From NCBI RefSeq assembly GCF_029094525.1, contig NZ_CP119107.1, positions 3,100,001 through 3,164,000 on the forward strand: DNA of 64,000 nt. The letters run 5' to 3'. Below are positions 18,552-27,994 of the stretch, piece after piece; the stretch's first letter is position 1; each line of letters opens with the position of its first letter. The position numbers were made by a program, and so were the translations under genes. The notes under the pieces were generated by a model. That model was not told the DNA's origin, did not search any database, and saw nothing but the letters and a program-made list of their open reading frames with translations. Source of the DNA: Pullulanibacillus sp. KACC 23026 (lineage in GTDB: Bacteria > Bacillota > Bacilli > Bacillales > Sporolactobacillaceae).

Positions 18552-18604
18552 CATTTTAACCTTAAATGGCTTGACTTCATTATTTAACTCGGATTTTGGA
18601 CCGT

Positions 18605-19606
18605 TCACTCTTCTTTAGACAGGTCAATATCAGCTGAATAAATATGGTGAGTGTTTCCTTCTTCGTCTTCAAGAAGCAGAATCCCATCATCCGTGATGCC
18701 TTTGGACATGCCTTTTATGACGGTTCCTTTTACGGTTCGCGCATACATGAGCCGGCCATGGCTAATCGCATAGCTTTCCCAAAGTAATTTAATAACGTGG
18801 AAGCCTTCTTCAATATAAACGGTATACAAGCTTTCTAACTCATTTAAAATAGCCGCTACTAATGCTGGACGTGAAACAGAGTGCCCCAGAATTTGCTTAA
18901 GAGAAGTGGCAATAGAGGCGATGTCTTCTGGGACTTGGTCGCGGGTGGTATTCACATTCATCCCAATACCAATAATGACCGACTTGACTGTCCCTTCCTC
19001 CGCCTGCAGTTCGGTCAGGATTCCGACAAGTTTGCGCTCCTTGTAGAGCAAATCATTAGGCCATTTAATTTCAAGCGTCACCCCTGTTACTTTTTGAACC
19101 GCTCTTGCTACACAGACAGCAGCAAGCAAGGTCAATTGAGGCGTTTTGTGGATGGGGAGATCCGGTCGCAAAATGAGGCTCATCCAGATCCCTGTCCCTT
19201 TTGGAGAATGCCAAGTACGTCCAAGACGCCCTCTGCCCCCGGTTTGCTCCTCAGCTAATATAACAGTTCCGTGAACCGCTTTATCTTCAGCAAGATAGTG
19301 AGCCAGTTTCTGCGTTGAAGGAATGGATTCATGAATATGTAAAGATCTGCCAAGAAATTCAGTCTCTAGCTGGTCTTCAATCTCTGCCTCTGTCAGAACA
19401 TCAGGTGTCCGGATAAGACGATAGCCTAACTTCTGAACGGATTCGATTTCATACCCTAACTCGATTAATCCTTGAATTTGCTTCCAAACCGCCGTTCGAG
19501 AGACGCCCAATTGTTCGGAAATCGCCTGACCGCTTATATGTGTATCTTGATTTTTTAAAAGCATTCTTAATATGTCTTGTTTCTTTTCATCCACTCGAAT
19601 ACCCAC
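18605..19606 (-). CDS. birA: biotin-protein ligase and biotin repressor
   Basis: BirA attaches biotin to carboxylase subunits and, in the two-domain type, represses biotin genes. The product of 333 residues has an N-terminal winged helix (about 8-70, GQAISEQLGVSRTAVWKQIQ; key residues S, R, T, A, V, W, K) and the ligase core with GGRGRLGRTWHSPKG near 117-131 and IKWPNDLLYKERKLVGIL near 182. So it is the repressor type. The GTG start at 19606 lies inside the end of cca (40-base overlap), which suggests coupled translation. A later GTG four codons on is an alternative start. Confidence 0.94.
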   Translation of the reverse strand: MGIRVDEKKQDILRMLLKNQDTHISGQAISEQLGVSRTAVWKQIQGLIELGYEIESVQKLGYRLIRTPDVLTEAEIEDQLETEFLGRSLHIHESIPSTQKLAHYLAEDKAVHGTVILAEEQTGGRGRLGRTWHSPKGTGIWMSLILRPDLPIHKTPQLTLLAAVCVARAVQKVTGVTLEIKWPNDLLYKERKLVGILTELQAEEGTVKSVIIGIGMNVNTTRDQVPEDIASIATSLKQILGHSVSRPALVAAILNELESLYTVYIEEGFHVIKLLWESYAISHGRLMYARTVKGTVIKGMSKGITDDGILLLEDEEGNTHHIYSADIDLSKEE

Positions 19607-20766
19607 TCTCGTATAGCATCATAAGAATGAACCAATGATCCCTTTATTATCTCATCTTCAATCTCGGACAGAAGTTCTCCTACCCAAGGCCCGCCTTTCA
19701 GACCCGTCCACTCGAGTAAGTCCCGCCCCGTTATTAGTAAATCATCGCGTGACTGGATAGGCAGTTGTTCTTTTAATGCTTCAATTTGTCCCTTTCTAGT
19801 CTCGTTCCCTATGGCTTGTCCAAGTCGATCCGCTGCATAAAGCAATTCTTCCTCGTAGTGATAGAGGGTAAACAAGGTGAGACGAGTCTTTTCATAGATC
19901 TTGAAAAAGCGAGACAAATCAAGAATAGACTGAGTTAGGCGCCGAGAAAATTTGAAGGCAAGCAGCAAATCGGCAGTAACCTCTCTATCCAATGCGTAAA
20001 ACAATAACGTCCAGCGCTCGGCAGCCGATTGCAAACCATGAAAGTTTACCTTTTTAATTCGATCCAGTGCTCCTGAAAGTTGCTCTAGGCCCGGTATATA
20101 CTGTGATAAATGGGTTTTCTCAACCAGTTCAAAGCCCTTATGAGGCACAAGCCCTTCTAAACACTTGCTTAATTCCTCACGAACCCGTTCGATGGAGATG
20201 TTCTGAATCAGCGATGCTTTCTTGATCATCGCGTCCACGAGCTTATTTGATGGTGTCATGTCCAATTGGCTGACAAACCGGCAAGCCCTAAGCATCCTGA
20301 GAGGGTCTTCCTCAAACCGTTTAGAGGGCTCTCCGACTGTCACAAGCTGTCTATTTAAAAGGTCCTTACAGCCATTAAAAGGATCGATCAACTTCCCGCT
20401 TCTGTCGATCGCCATCGCATTCATCGTAAAATCCCGTCTCGAAAGATCAACCATAATGTCTTTTTCAAACGTCACCTGGTCCGGGTGGCGATAATCCGAA
20501 TACCCTGCTTCTGAGCGGTAGGTCGTCACTTCATAAGGTTTCCCTCCCCAAATGACAAGAACCGTTCCATGCTTTAACCCCACAGGAACGGTATTTTCAA
20601 AAAGAGAGAGGACCTTTTCAGGAAGAGCAGACGTTGCAATGTCAATATCATGAATCGGTCTTTTAAGCAGTGAATCACGAACTGCCCCTCCGACAATATA
20701 GGCGGATTCCCCATTTTGAATGAGGCGATCCAATATGGGGGTCGCTTCTTCAAACGGAGAGGTCAT
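19567..20766 (-). CDS. cca: CCA tRNA nucleotidyltransferase
   Basis: This enzyme adds or repairs the 3' CCA of tRNAs. The product of 399 residues has the nucleotidyltransferase head with YIVGGAVRDSLL near residue 19 and DIDIAT near 39 (catalytic acidic residues), RRDFTMNAMAI near 109, the ERVREEL helix near 179 and EDPLRMLRACRF near 145, all typical of the Bacillus-type class II enzyme. It overlaps the bshA stop by four bases (ATGA type) and the birA start by 40 bases, so bshA-cca-birA form one unit. Confidence 0.96.
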   Translation of the reverse strand: MTSPFEEATPILDRLIQNGESAYIVGGAVRDSLLKRPIHDIDIATSALPEKVLSLFENTVPVGLKHGTVLVIWGGKPYEVTTYRSEAGYSDYRHPDQVTFEKDIMVDLSRRDFTMNAMAIDRSGKLIDPFNGCKDLLNRQLVTVGEPSKRFEEDPLRMLRACRFVSQLDMTPSNKLVDAMIKKASLIQNISIERVREELSKCLEGLVPHKGFELVEKTHLSQYIPGLEQLSGALDRIKKVNFHGLQSAAERWTLLFYALDREVTADLLLAFKFSRRLTQSILDLSRFFKIYEKTRLTLFTLYHYEEELLYAADRLGQAIGNETRKGQIEALKEQLPIQSRDDLLITGRDLLEWTGLKGGPWVGELLSEIEDEIIKGSLVHSYDAIREWVFEWMKRNKTY

Positions 20767-21911
20767 CTTATAACCGCCTTTTTATCCTTCAAGACATCTT
20801 CATAGACCTTCTCGTATTGCTCGACTATGCGAGAGGAAAGAAACTCATTCCTTGCGACACTTAGAGCGTTATAACCCATCTGTTCATGCAGTTCTGGATG
20901 ACTCAGCAGATGAATGGCCTTTTGAGAGGCAGCTTCCACATCGCCGATTTCGACAAGATAACCCGTATAGCCGTCCTTCACCACCTCAGGAATCCCCCCT
21001 GCATAGGTGCCAATTGCCGGTACCCCGCAGGAAGCAGCTTCTAATAAAATGAGGCCAAAGCTTTCCTTTGATGAAAGCAAGAGGGCCAAATCACTAATCG
21101 ACAAGATCTCCGCTACATTTTCTTGCCGACCTAAAAACAGAACATCCTGACTGAGTCCCAACTCTTTCACAAGACGTGTGACACGGGGCAATTCAGGACC
21201 TTCTCCTATCAACAAGAGCTTCGCAGGCAATTTCTCCCTTACTTTTGCAAAGGTCTTCACAACATCTGGAACCCGCTTCACTTCTCGGAAATTCGAAATA
21301 TGGGTGAGCACCTTTTCTTCCGGGGAAATGTGATACGCTTCCTTAAGACCGTTATCTTCCCGTTTAAAGTAGATGGATTCATCCACAAAATTATGAATGG
21401 GCACAATTTCTCGCTCTGTTTCAAGCAACTCTTTTGTTTGAACAACCAAGTCATGAGAAACAGCGGTCACACAATCCGAATTTTCAATCCCAAAGCGAAT
21501 CATGGCTTTAAGTGTCGGATCAAAGCCTAATACCGTAATATCCGTTCCATGCAAAGTCGTCACGATTTTCAAATGATCCCCTACCATTTGTTTGGCCAAA
21601 AAGGCACAGACCGCATGAGGAACGGCATAATGAACATGCAAAATATCAAGTTTTTCGCGCACGGCAACCTCTGCCATTTTACTCGCTAATGTGAGATCAT
21701 ACGGAGGATAACGAAAGACGGCATACTGATTCACTTCCACCTCGTGAAAAAAGATATTTCTTGAAAACGTATCGAGCCGAAAGGGAATACTCGATGTTAT
21801 GAAATGTACCTCATGACCTCTGTCCGCTAGTTTTTTTCCAAGCTCTGTGGCGACAACTCCAGAACCCCCGACAGTCGGGTAGCACGTAATACCTATTTTT
21901 AAGGTCTTCAA
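20763..21911 (-). CDS. bshA: bacillithiol synthesis glycosyltransferase
   Basis: BshA joins GlcNAc from UDP-GlcNAc to L-malate, the first step of bacillithiol synthesis. The product of 382 residues is a GT4 enzyme: KIGITCYPTVGGSGVVATELG near residue 5 (key residues Y, P, G, G, S, G), HVHYAVPHA near 94, THISNFREVKRV near 203, the nucleotide-sugar KESFGLILLEAASCGVPAIG near 283 (key residues E, F, G, E, A). It lies upstream of cca with a 4-base overlap and downstream of bshB1, the usual order. Confidence 0.96.
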   Translation of the reverse strand: MKTLKIGITCYPTVGGSGVVATELGKKLADRGHEVHFITSSIPFRLDTFSRNIFFHEVEVNQYAVFRYPPYDLTLASKMAEVAVREKLDILHVHYAVPHAVCAFLAKQMVGDHLKIVTTLHGTDITVLGFDPTLKAMIRFGIENSDCVTAVSHDLVVQTKELLETEREIVPIHNFVDESIYFKREDNGLKEAYHISPEEKVLTHISNFREVKRVPDVVKTFAKVREKLPAKLLLIGEGPELPRVTRLVKELGLSQDVLFLGRQENVAEILSISDLALLLSSKESFGLILLEAASCGVPAIGTYAGGIPEVVKDGYTGYLVEIGDVEAASQKAIHLLSHPELHEQMGYNALSVARNEFLSSRIVEQYEKVYEDVLKDKKAVIR

Positions 21912-21981
21912 GTTTGACCACCTTCTAACTTGTATTTGGAAAATGAATTCATTATAAGAGTTATGGTTTGACCAGCTTGCC

Positions 21982-22695
21982 TTATAACAATGATTTTACG
22001 ACGAGCGGCTTTGAAGTGCGAAATCCTTCAGCAAAAGTCAGACCGCCTTCCTTTCCAAAAAGACGATCACGGCTTTCGACCGTTTCTATATAACCATTGG
22101 TTAAAGGGGTCTCAATGCCCCCTTCTTCAATGACAAACTGACTCCTATAAGACTTTAATGCCTTCATTTTCTCTTCTTGTACAGACGTAATATCCACTAA
22201 GAAATCGGGCTTATGAAAGCCATTGATAAAATAAAAGTAAAGGTCATCTGCACGATGTCTGGAACACCCTTTATTCCCTTTATATTTCTCAACACCCGCT
22301 GAAAAAACCGCTTCTTTAACAAGTGTTCCGCAATGGCCATGGTCGGGATGCCTATCCTGCTCAAACGGAGCAAAGACAAGCTTCGGTTTTGTCGAACGAA
22401 TAATGTCGACTATGGTATTGATCACCGCTTGCGGATCTTGCATCAGCCCTCTGTCAGGAAAATCGAGACACTCACGGTAGGCAAGGCCTATGGCTTTCGT
22501 CGCCTCTCGCGCCTCTTTTTGCCGGCGCTCTACCGTTCCATTAGAAGAGAGCTCTGCTTTCGTTAAGTCAACAATGCCTACTTTATAGCCTTTTCTTGCA
22601 TAAAGGCAAAGCGTTCCGCCCATTCCAATCTCCACATCATCCGGATGAGCACCAAAAGCCAATAGATCTAGGGAGATAGGCGTTTTATTTACCAT
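21982..22695 (-). CDS. bshB1: bacillithiol synthesis deacetylase
   Basis: BshB1 removes the acetyl group from GlcNAc-malate, the second step of bacillithiol synthesis. The product of 237 residues carries the zinc-binding [14 protein letters not shown] near residue 16, the family motif [18 protein letters not shown] near 44 (key residues E, S, N, G, R) and [10 protein letters not shown] near 117. It begins inside the end of mgsA (about 10-base overlap). A good match for the PIG-L/LmbE family, type B1 by its position next to bshA. Confidence 0.96.
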   Translation of the reverse strand: MVNKTPISLDLLAFGAHPDDVEIGMGGTLCLYARKGYKVGIVDLTKAELSSNGTVERRQKEAREATKAIGLAYRECLDFPDRGLMQDPQAVINTIVDIIRSTKPKLVFAPFEQDRHPDHGHCGTLVKEAVFSAGVEKYKGNKGCSRHRADDLYFYFINGFHKPDFLVDITSVQEEKMKALKSYRSQFVIEEGGIETPLTNGYIETVESRDRLFGKEGGLTFAEGFRTSKPLVVKSLL

Positions 22696-23101
22696 CCGTA
22701 TCGCGATCCTTTACAATATCACGCCAATGAAGCTCTCCACGGGCAAGAGCATGCATGAGAAGTTCAGCACTGGCCATATTCGTTGCAAGTGGTATTTGGT
22801 AAACATCACTTAAGCGCATCAAGGCACTGATATCAGGCTCATGCGGCTGTGCTGTCAAAGGATCTCTAAAGAAGATCACCATATCCATCTCATTATCAGC
22901 GATCATCGCTCCAATTTGCTGATCCCCGCCAAGCGGTCCTGATTGAAAACGCTGGATGCTAAGCCCTGTCGCCTCCATAATGCGCTGCCCCGTCGTCCCT
23001 GTTGCATAGAGATGGTGCTGCTTTAAGATCGGCTCATAAGCAATGGCAAACCGAACAATATCCGGTTTCTTCAAATCATGCGCTATAAGTGCGATATTCA
23101 T
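22685..23101 (-). CDS. mgsA: methylglyoxal synthase
   Basis: MgsA turns dihydroxyacetone phosphate into methylglyoxal, a bypass when phosphate is short. The product of 138 residues has [12 protein letters not shown] at the start, ATGTTGQRI near 33 for phosphate binding, [14 protein letters not shown] near 54 and [17 protein letters not shown] near 74 (key residues D, P, L, H, D). Length is usual. It lies between dapB and bshB1, and its detoxification product path depends on bacillithiol, made by the next genes. Confidence 0.96.
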   Translation of the reverse strand: MNIALIAHDLKKPDIVRFAIAYEPILKQHHLYATGTTGQRIMEATGLSIQRFQSGPLGGDQQIGAMIADNEMDMVIFFRDPLTAQPHEPDISALMRLSDVYQIPLATNMASAELLMHALARGELHWRDIVKDRDTDGK

Positions 23102-23144
23102 TTCATCCTACCCCTTTTTTTAATTCTGTATTTTTATAATAAGA

Positions 23145-23951
23145 TTAAAACATTATAGTGTCTAATCCATAAACTAAAGTTTCTAATTTCATCACTTCTT
23201 CAACGGCTAATTGGACGCCATTCATGAAAGATAAGCGATTCATCGAGTCATGGCGTATCGTTAAAAGTTCCCCTTCTCCGCCAAATAAGACTTGCTGGTG
23301 AGCAATCAGCCCCGGAAGTCTGACACTGTGAATGCGAAAGCCATCAACATTCGCACCGCGCGCCCCTGGAATGGTTTCCACTTCATCAGGGTGGCCTTGA
23401 CGGACAGTTGAACGGTCTTTTTGAATCATTTCCGCCGTTTTAATCGCTGTTCCAGAAGGCGCATCCCGCTTTTGGTCATGATGCTGCTCAATAATCTCTA
23501 CATTTGGAAAGAAACGAGCGGCCATTTGGCTCCATTTCATCATGAGAACCGCTCCAACAGCGAAGTTAGGCGCGATAATTCCTCCTACTTGAGAAGCATC
23601 AGCTTTCACCTTAAATTGCTGAACCTCTTCTTCTGTGAAGCCTGATGTTCCAACCACCGGGCGGACTTTGTAAGCCAAAGCGGTTTGGATATGCTGCTTT
23701 CCTGCCTCAGGATGTGTAAAATCTATCAAAACATCCGGAGTCGTATTTGAAAAACAAGCTTCCAAATCGGTATAGATCGGAGCACTTATGTCCGGAAGTC
23801 CCTCTAAGTCACGAATTTCAAGCCCTTCGTTTTTCGTATCAACTGCCCCGACCAATTCAAAATGAGGCGTTCTATGTATCATATGTATCGTTTCACTGCC
23901 CATTTTTCCTCTTGGTCCTGCCACCACAATTCGAATTGTTTGTTCTGCCAT
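23145..23951 (-). CDS. dapB: 4-hydroxy-tetrahydrodipicolinate reductase
   Basis: DapB reduces the DapA product with NAD(P)H, on the path to diaminopimelate, lysine and spore dipicolinate. The product of 268 residues has the dinucleotide-binding VVAGPRGKMGSE near residue 9, VIDFTHPEA near 74, and the active-site IEQHHDQKRDAPSGTA near 153 (catalytic His, Lys). Its ATG shares one base with the ypjD stop (TAATG), so the two genes are coupled. Confidence 0.96.
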   Translation of the reverse strand: MAEQTIRIVVAGPRGKMGSETIHMIHRTPHFELVGAVDTKNEGLEIRDLEGLPDISAPIYTDLEACFSNTTPDVLIDFTHPEAGKQHIQTALAYKVRPVVGTSGFTEEEVQQFKVKADASQVGGIIAPNFAVGAVLMMKWSQMAARFFPNVEIIEQHHDQKRDAPSGTAIKTAEMIQKDRSTVRQGHPDEVETIPGARGANVDGFRIHSVRLPGLIAHQQVLFGGEGELLTIRHDSMNRLSFMNGVQLAVEEVMKLETLVYGLDTIMF

Positions 23952-24295
23952 TAATCTTCAGCCTGCCCTTCCGTTTTTAACGTCCAGCGCCCTTTGTCTC
24001 TTGTATTAAATTTGTGCATCACATGATCAAATGACGTTGTCAAATCAATATGAAGTGAATTAGCTAAGCAGATCGCTACAAATAACACATCTCCCAGCTC
24101 TTCTTCTACTGTGTTTTCTTTTTCTGTTTTTTTCTTCGGTTTCTCACCATAATAATGGTTGATTTCCCGGGCAAGTTCACCGAGTTCCTCTGTCAAACGT
24201 GCCATTAATGCCAGCGGTGAAAAATAGCCCTCTTTAAATTGGCCAATATAATTATCAACTTCTTTTTGCATCTCCGCCATTGTTTTTTGACTCAA
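23951..24295 (-). CDS. ypjD: MazG-like nucleotide pyrophosphohydrolase YpjD
   Basis: The product of 114 residues is a single MazG-type helical domain with EELGELAREINH near residue 30 and the metal-binding EEELGDVLFVAICLAN near 64 (key residues E, E, D). Such enzymes hydrolyse nucleoside triphosphates to monophosphates; the substrate of YpjD is not fixed. It starts the ypjD-dapB-mgsA-bshB1-bshA-cca-birA run and faces away from ypjC. Confidence 0.93.
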   Translation of the reverse strand: MSQKTMAEMQKEVDNYIGQFKEGYFSPLALMARLTEELGELAREINHYYGEKPKKKTEKENTVEEELGDVLFVAICLANSLHIDLTTSFDHVMHKFNTRDKGRWTLKTEGQAED

Positions 24296-24511
24296 GTGGA
24301 TTCACTCCTATATAAGATCAATCATGTAAAATCCTAACCATAAACGTCTTCTTTTATCATCTTAGCGAAAAATCACCTGTTTTGACAAATCTTTGAACTA
24401 TTTGCAAACAAAGTCGTTTTGTATCTATACTAATCTCGGATGATGCTGTACCATCTTTTGGGAATACTAATTTGCATATTGAATTTAAAAGTTGTTTAAA
24501 GGAGTGAGTGT

Positions 24512-25387
24512 ATGCCCTTATCTATAAAAATTAAAAACGTCTTTTTTATGATTCTCGGCTCTGCCATCTTTTCATTTGGTCTCGTCAATTTTAATATTAA
24601 AAACCATTTGGCTGAGGGCGGTGTCACTGGGATTACCTTGATTTTATACAACCTATTTCATATTGATCCCGGGATCTCTAACCTTGTTCTGAATATTCCT
24701 TTGTTCTTTGTGGGATGGCGCTTGTTAGGAAAAAATGTGTTTGTTTATACGCTCATCAGTACAGCGGCCGTTTCCTTATTTTTGTGGGTGTTTGAGTATT
24801 GGTTAACCTTTAATTTTTCTCTAAAAAGCGACATGACCCTTGCCGCTCTATTTGCAGGTGTTTTCATTGGTTCTGGTCTTGGCATCATCTTTCGTTTTGG
24901 CGGAACGACAGGCGGAACCGATATTATTGCCCGCTCATTAAATCGCTATTTCGGTTTGACGATTGGGAAAACCATGTTTGCGATGGATGCGTTCGTCATT
25001 GTCCTTTCATTAATTTATTTAGATTTCCGACAAGCGATGTATACATTGGTTGCCGTTTTCGTTGCAGCACGTGTCATTGATTTTATTCAGACCGGTGCTT
25101 ACGCTGCCAATGCCTTAATGATCATTTCTCTCCACACAGAGGAAATAGCCGATCGAATCATTAAAGAACTCGACCGAAGCGCTACATTATTAAGCGGTAA
25201 AGGCGGCTATTCCCAAACCCCCCTTGAGGTTCTCTACTGTGTCGTGAGTCGAAGTGAACTGTTCCGACTAAAACAACTTATTCAAAGCGTTGACCCACAC
25301 GCCTTTGTCACCGTCCACGAAATTCATGACGTTATGGGTGAAGGCTTTACATTGGATGAGAATAAAAAACCGCTTTATGATCATTGA
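24512..25387 (+). CDS. ypjC: YitT family membrane protein YpjC (DUF161 and DUF2179)
   Basis: The product of 291 residues has five or six membrane helices in the first 200 residues, including the family motif FRFGGTTGGTDIIARSL near residue 128 (key residues G, G, T, G, G, D), and a soluble C-terminal DUF2179 domain with LLSGKGGYSQTPLEVLYCVVSR near 228. The family is conserved in Bacillales, with an unproven transport role. It is one of few plus-strand genes here, with AAGGAGTG before the ATG, and is convergent with the next gene. Confidence 0.92.
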   Translation: MPLSIKIKNVFFMILGSAIFSFGLVNFNIKNHLAEGGVTGITLILYNLFHIDPGISNLVLNIPLFFVGWRLLGKNVFVYTLISTAAVSLFLWVFEYWLTFNFSLKSDMTLAALFAGVFIGSGLGIIFRFGGTTGGTDIIARSLNRYFGLTIGKTMFAMDAFVIVLSLIYLDFRQAMYTLVAVFVAARVIDFIQTGAYAANALMIISLHTEEIADRIIKELDRSATLLSGKGGYSQTPLEVLYCVVSRSELFRLKQLIQSVDPHAFVTVHEIHDVMGEGFTLDENKKPLYDH

Positions 25388-25422
25388 GAAAAAATAAGAA
25401 CCAGCTCTAATTTCTGCATTAA

Positions 25423-25449
25423 AAAACCTCGGGAGATCTCCCGAGGTTT
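25423..25449. terminator. bidirectional intrinsic terminator
   Basis: A near-perfect palindrome ACCTCGGGAGATCTCCCGAGGT flanked by A and T runs lies between the convergent ypjC and yugP-like genes. Confidence 0.9.
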
Positions 25450-26131
25450 AATTGTTATCACGATTATTCATACCGACTAACATGAGAACGAATCTTAAGA
25501 GCTCAAGTACGGCTACTAAAGCGGCAGCAACATAGGTTAAAGCGGCTGCGCTTAAGACCGATCTTGCACGGCGTTTCTCACTTTGGTCGATCAGACCGAG
25601 TTGCTGCAGTTGTACCATAGCCCGGCGCGAAGCATTAAACTCAACAGGCAATGTCACAATTTGAAACAAGACCGCTGCTCCAAATAAAATAACCCCAATT
25701 AAAGCAGCTTGCATAAGGTGCAGAAAAACACCCGCTAAAATAAAAATCCACGAAAGACTTGATCCAATATTAGCGACAGGAACAAGCGCATGCCGCATGC
25801 GAAGCGGCGCATAGTTCTTCTTATCTTGAATGGCATGCCCCACTTCATGAGCGGCAACCGCAACTCCAGCTACTGAAGCCCCGTAGTAGCTTTGCTCAGA
25901 CAGTCTCAATACCTTGCCTCTTGGATCATAATGATCCGTGAGCTCACCTGGTATGAGCTCAATATCAATATGATAGAGCCCATTGGCATCTAAGATCCGT
26001 CGTGCCGCCTCATAACCGGTAATTCCTCTATTATTTCTTACTCTCGCGTATTTTGAAAACGTGCCCTTCACTCTCATTTGAGCCCAAAAAGGAATGATCA
26101 TGATGAGAACAAAATAGATCAGGTAACCCAT
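25448..26131 (-). CDS. yugP: membrane zinc metallopeptidase, YugP family
   Basis: The product of 227 residues has an N-terminal membrane helix, a zinc protease motif HEVGHA at residues 95-100 and two or three further membrane segments (about 115-150 and 185-215). This matches the YugP family (DUF peptidase_Mx). The conserved YYGASVAGVAVAAHEVGH block supports it. The start at 26131 is chosen for its 8-base distance to GGAGG. It is not at this place in B. subtilis, so it has moved relative to that genome; its substrate is unknown. Confidence 0.88.
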   Translation of the reverse strand: MGYLIYFVLIMIIPFWAQMRVKGTFSKYARVRNNRGITGYEAARRILDANGLYHIDIELIPGELTDHYDPRGKVLRLSEQSYYGASVAGVAVAAHEVGHAIQDKKNYAPLRMRHALVPVANIGSSLSWIFILAGVFLHLMQAALIGVILFGAAVLFQIVTLPVEFNASRRAMVQLQQLGLIDQSEKRRARSVLSAAALTYVAAALVAVLELLRFVLMLVGMNNRDNN

Positions 26132-26286
26132 CATCTCTACCTCCATTGTCCTTTTAACAAGATGCCATTAAGAAATGATTGTGGCGATCTCCTAAGGTCA
26201 ATTTTAGTCAAACTAAGGTTGTTCTGTCAACTGAAGGCCACGTCTTAAAAAAACCATTTACCGAATGTGACAGACCTTTGACTGAA

Positions 26287-27081
26287 TTAGTTTGTCGGGG
26301 TGACGCCGCCTCTATACTTCTTCCAGCTGACATACAGTAATACCAAACCAATTAATCCGCCCATTGCCAACATCATAGAATGAAGCGATTCATCCGGAAG
26401 GGCATTAACACTCTGGCTGCGCACTTTAAAGACACTCTTTAAATCGGATTCGAGTGCATGGAGTTGTCCAATATTTTGTGAACGATTTTGGATATAGGTC
26501 ATCCGATTATTCGTCATAACAAGGACCGTTCCTTCTATGCGGTTCACTTTTTGCGGACTCACATTTATGACCATTGCCGGATAAATCATTTGATAAAGAT
26601 CGAGAAATTTATTAAGGTCAACCTGAAACGCCTCATCTTTATTGGCTTCTAGGTCTGTCTGAACATTATTTAACGCACTCATCACTTGGTCGCTCATACT
26701 GATCCACATAGGGGTGCCGTCTGTAGATAAGGCATCGACCACCAAACTCAACTGCACAACATCCCGTTTCAATTTAACTGGATCCTCTTGGTTGTTTAAG
26801 TCCATTTTCAATGTATCTAAACTCGTCGTCATCGTTCGACTATCTGTATCCGTTAAATTGGCAGCATCACTTTTTTGAAGCTTTGTCCACGTTTTCAAGA
26901 AATCCTGAACAAAAGTAAGACTCGCCGTTGTATCCTTTTGGTCAACCGCTTGTGACAGATCAGTTGTTAATTCAGTTAAATGCGACCACTGATCACTGGT
27001 TGGAGAACTTTTAGCCTGTCCATATCCAGGAAATATAAAAAAGCTTGCCATTAGAATGATTACTAGGAATCTTGGTCTCAT
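26287..27081 (-). CDS. ypjB: sporulation protein YpjB
   Basis: The product of 264 residues has a signal peptide (hydrophobic 5-21), a long helical extracytoplasmic region and a C-terminal membrane helix (about 232-250) followed by KKYRGG. It matches the YpjB family of sporulation proteins, whose exact job is unknown. It lies between a yugP-like gene and ypjA as part of the conserved ypjA-ypjB-ypjC group. No terminator is clear between it and ypjA, but there is a 135-base gap. Confidence 0.88.
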   Translation of the reverse strand: MRPRFLVIILMASFFIFPGYGQAKSSPTSDQWSHLTELTTDLSQAVDQKDTTASLTFVQDFLKTWTKLQKSDAANLTDTDSRTMTTSLDTLKMDLNNQEDPVKLKRDVVQLSLVVDALSTDGTPMWISMSDQVMSALNNVQTDLEANKDEAFQVDLNKFLDLYQMIYPAMVINVSPQKVNRIEGTVLVMTNNRMTYIQNRSQNIGQLHALESDLKSVFKVRSQSVNALPDESLHSMMLAMGGLIGLVLLYVSWKKYRGGVTPTN

Positions 27082-27216
27082 CTCCGGAACCCTCCTCGTA
27101 TACCGAAATTATATGAAAAGGGGACAAGAATTAGACCTACTCTAAAGACAAGCTGATGACGATCATTTTGAACTTTTTTCTTAAAGGTGACATCGTTGCA
27201 TTTTCTCTTAGCCGAC

Positions 27217-27807
27217 CTAGTAGCGCTTTGGAAAGCGTGGTTTCACACAAGTGAAATAGACCAAACCAATGGTAAAGAGACTCAGCCAAAATGTGATATA
27301 GCCAATATAAGGCTCGTACGGCTCAAGCGGCGGATACCATGGCATAACGTGAAACACATAATCAATCATTTCATTATTTATAAGGACAATAGCTGCCATT
27401 ACAAGGTGCCAAGAACGAATTTTATAAAACGGGATATAGAGCAAGCCTTCAATCGCCATCGAGCCATGAGAAACCACTAGCATCCAATTGCCCAATTGGA
27501 GCGGATAACCGATGGCACCGGCAGCCAAGTTCATCCCAACCGCCCATACCCCATATTTAAATAGCGATGTGACAGCCAGTGCCTCCATTAGCGGCCAATT
27601 TCGTTTAAAAAGAAAAGCAACGAGTACTAAGCAAAAAAACAAGCTGGCAGTCGGGCTGTCCGGCACAAAAATACTTAACGGAAACGGCGTCGCTTTCAAT
27701 TGATCACGATACCAATAATACCCATAGATAGTCCCTAAAAAATTGATCACAAGCAGCAACCCAAGCGTCGAGCGCTTACCTAGCGTATATTGTACGAGCG
27801 TATTCAT
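27217..27807 (-). CDS. ypjA: YpjA family membrane protein (DUF1405)
   Basis: The product of 196 residues has five or six membrane helices and the DUF1405 features: INFLGTIYGYYWYRDQL near residue 21, FVPDSPTASLFF near 46, VVSHGSMAIEGLLYIP near 111 and VFHVMPWYPP near 151. Family function unknown. It follows the qcr operon in B. subtilis; here 2.6 kb of tandem repeats lies between qcrC and ypjA. Confidence 0.9.
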   Translation of the reverse strand: MNTLVQYTLGKRSTLGLLLVINFLGTIYGYYWYRDQLKATPFPLSIFVPDSPTASLFFCLVLVAFLFKRNWPLMEALAVTSLFKYGVWAVGMNLAAGAIGYPLQLGNWMLVVSHGSMAIEGLLYIPFYKIRSWHLVMAAIVLINNEMIDYVFHVMPWYPPLEPYEPYIGYITFWLSLFTIGLVYFTCVKPRFPKRY

Positions 27808-27994
27808 AAACGGATTCCTTCTTCATCGTGGTCTGTAAAGTCTTTAATGTTGTGATGGTATCAACGGCAGGAAAGGCTGTGCTGAACAAGCCTAACCTTA
27901 TTTGTCTAGCAGGCTTGTCTTAAGTCATTCGCGCGGCCTCCGATTAAAAATCCGATTAGACTTTCCTATTATGCCATTATTTGGACCAAATGTT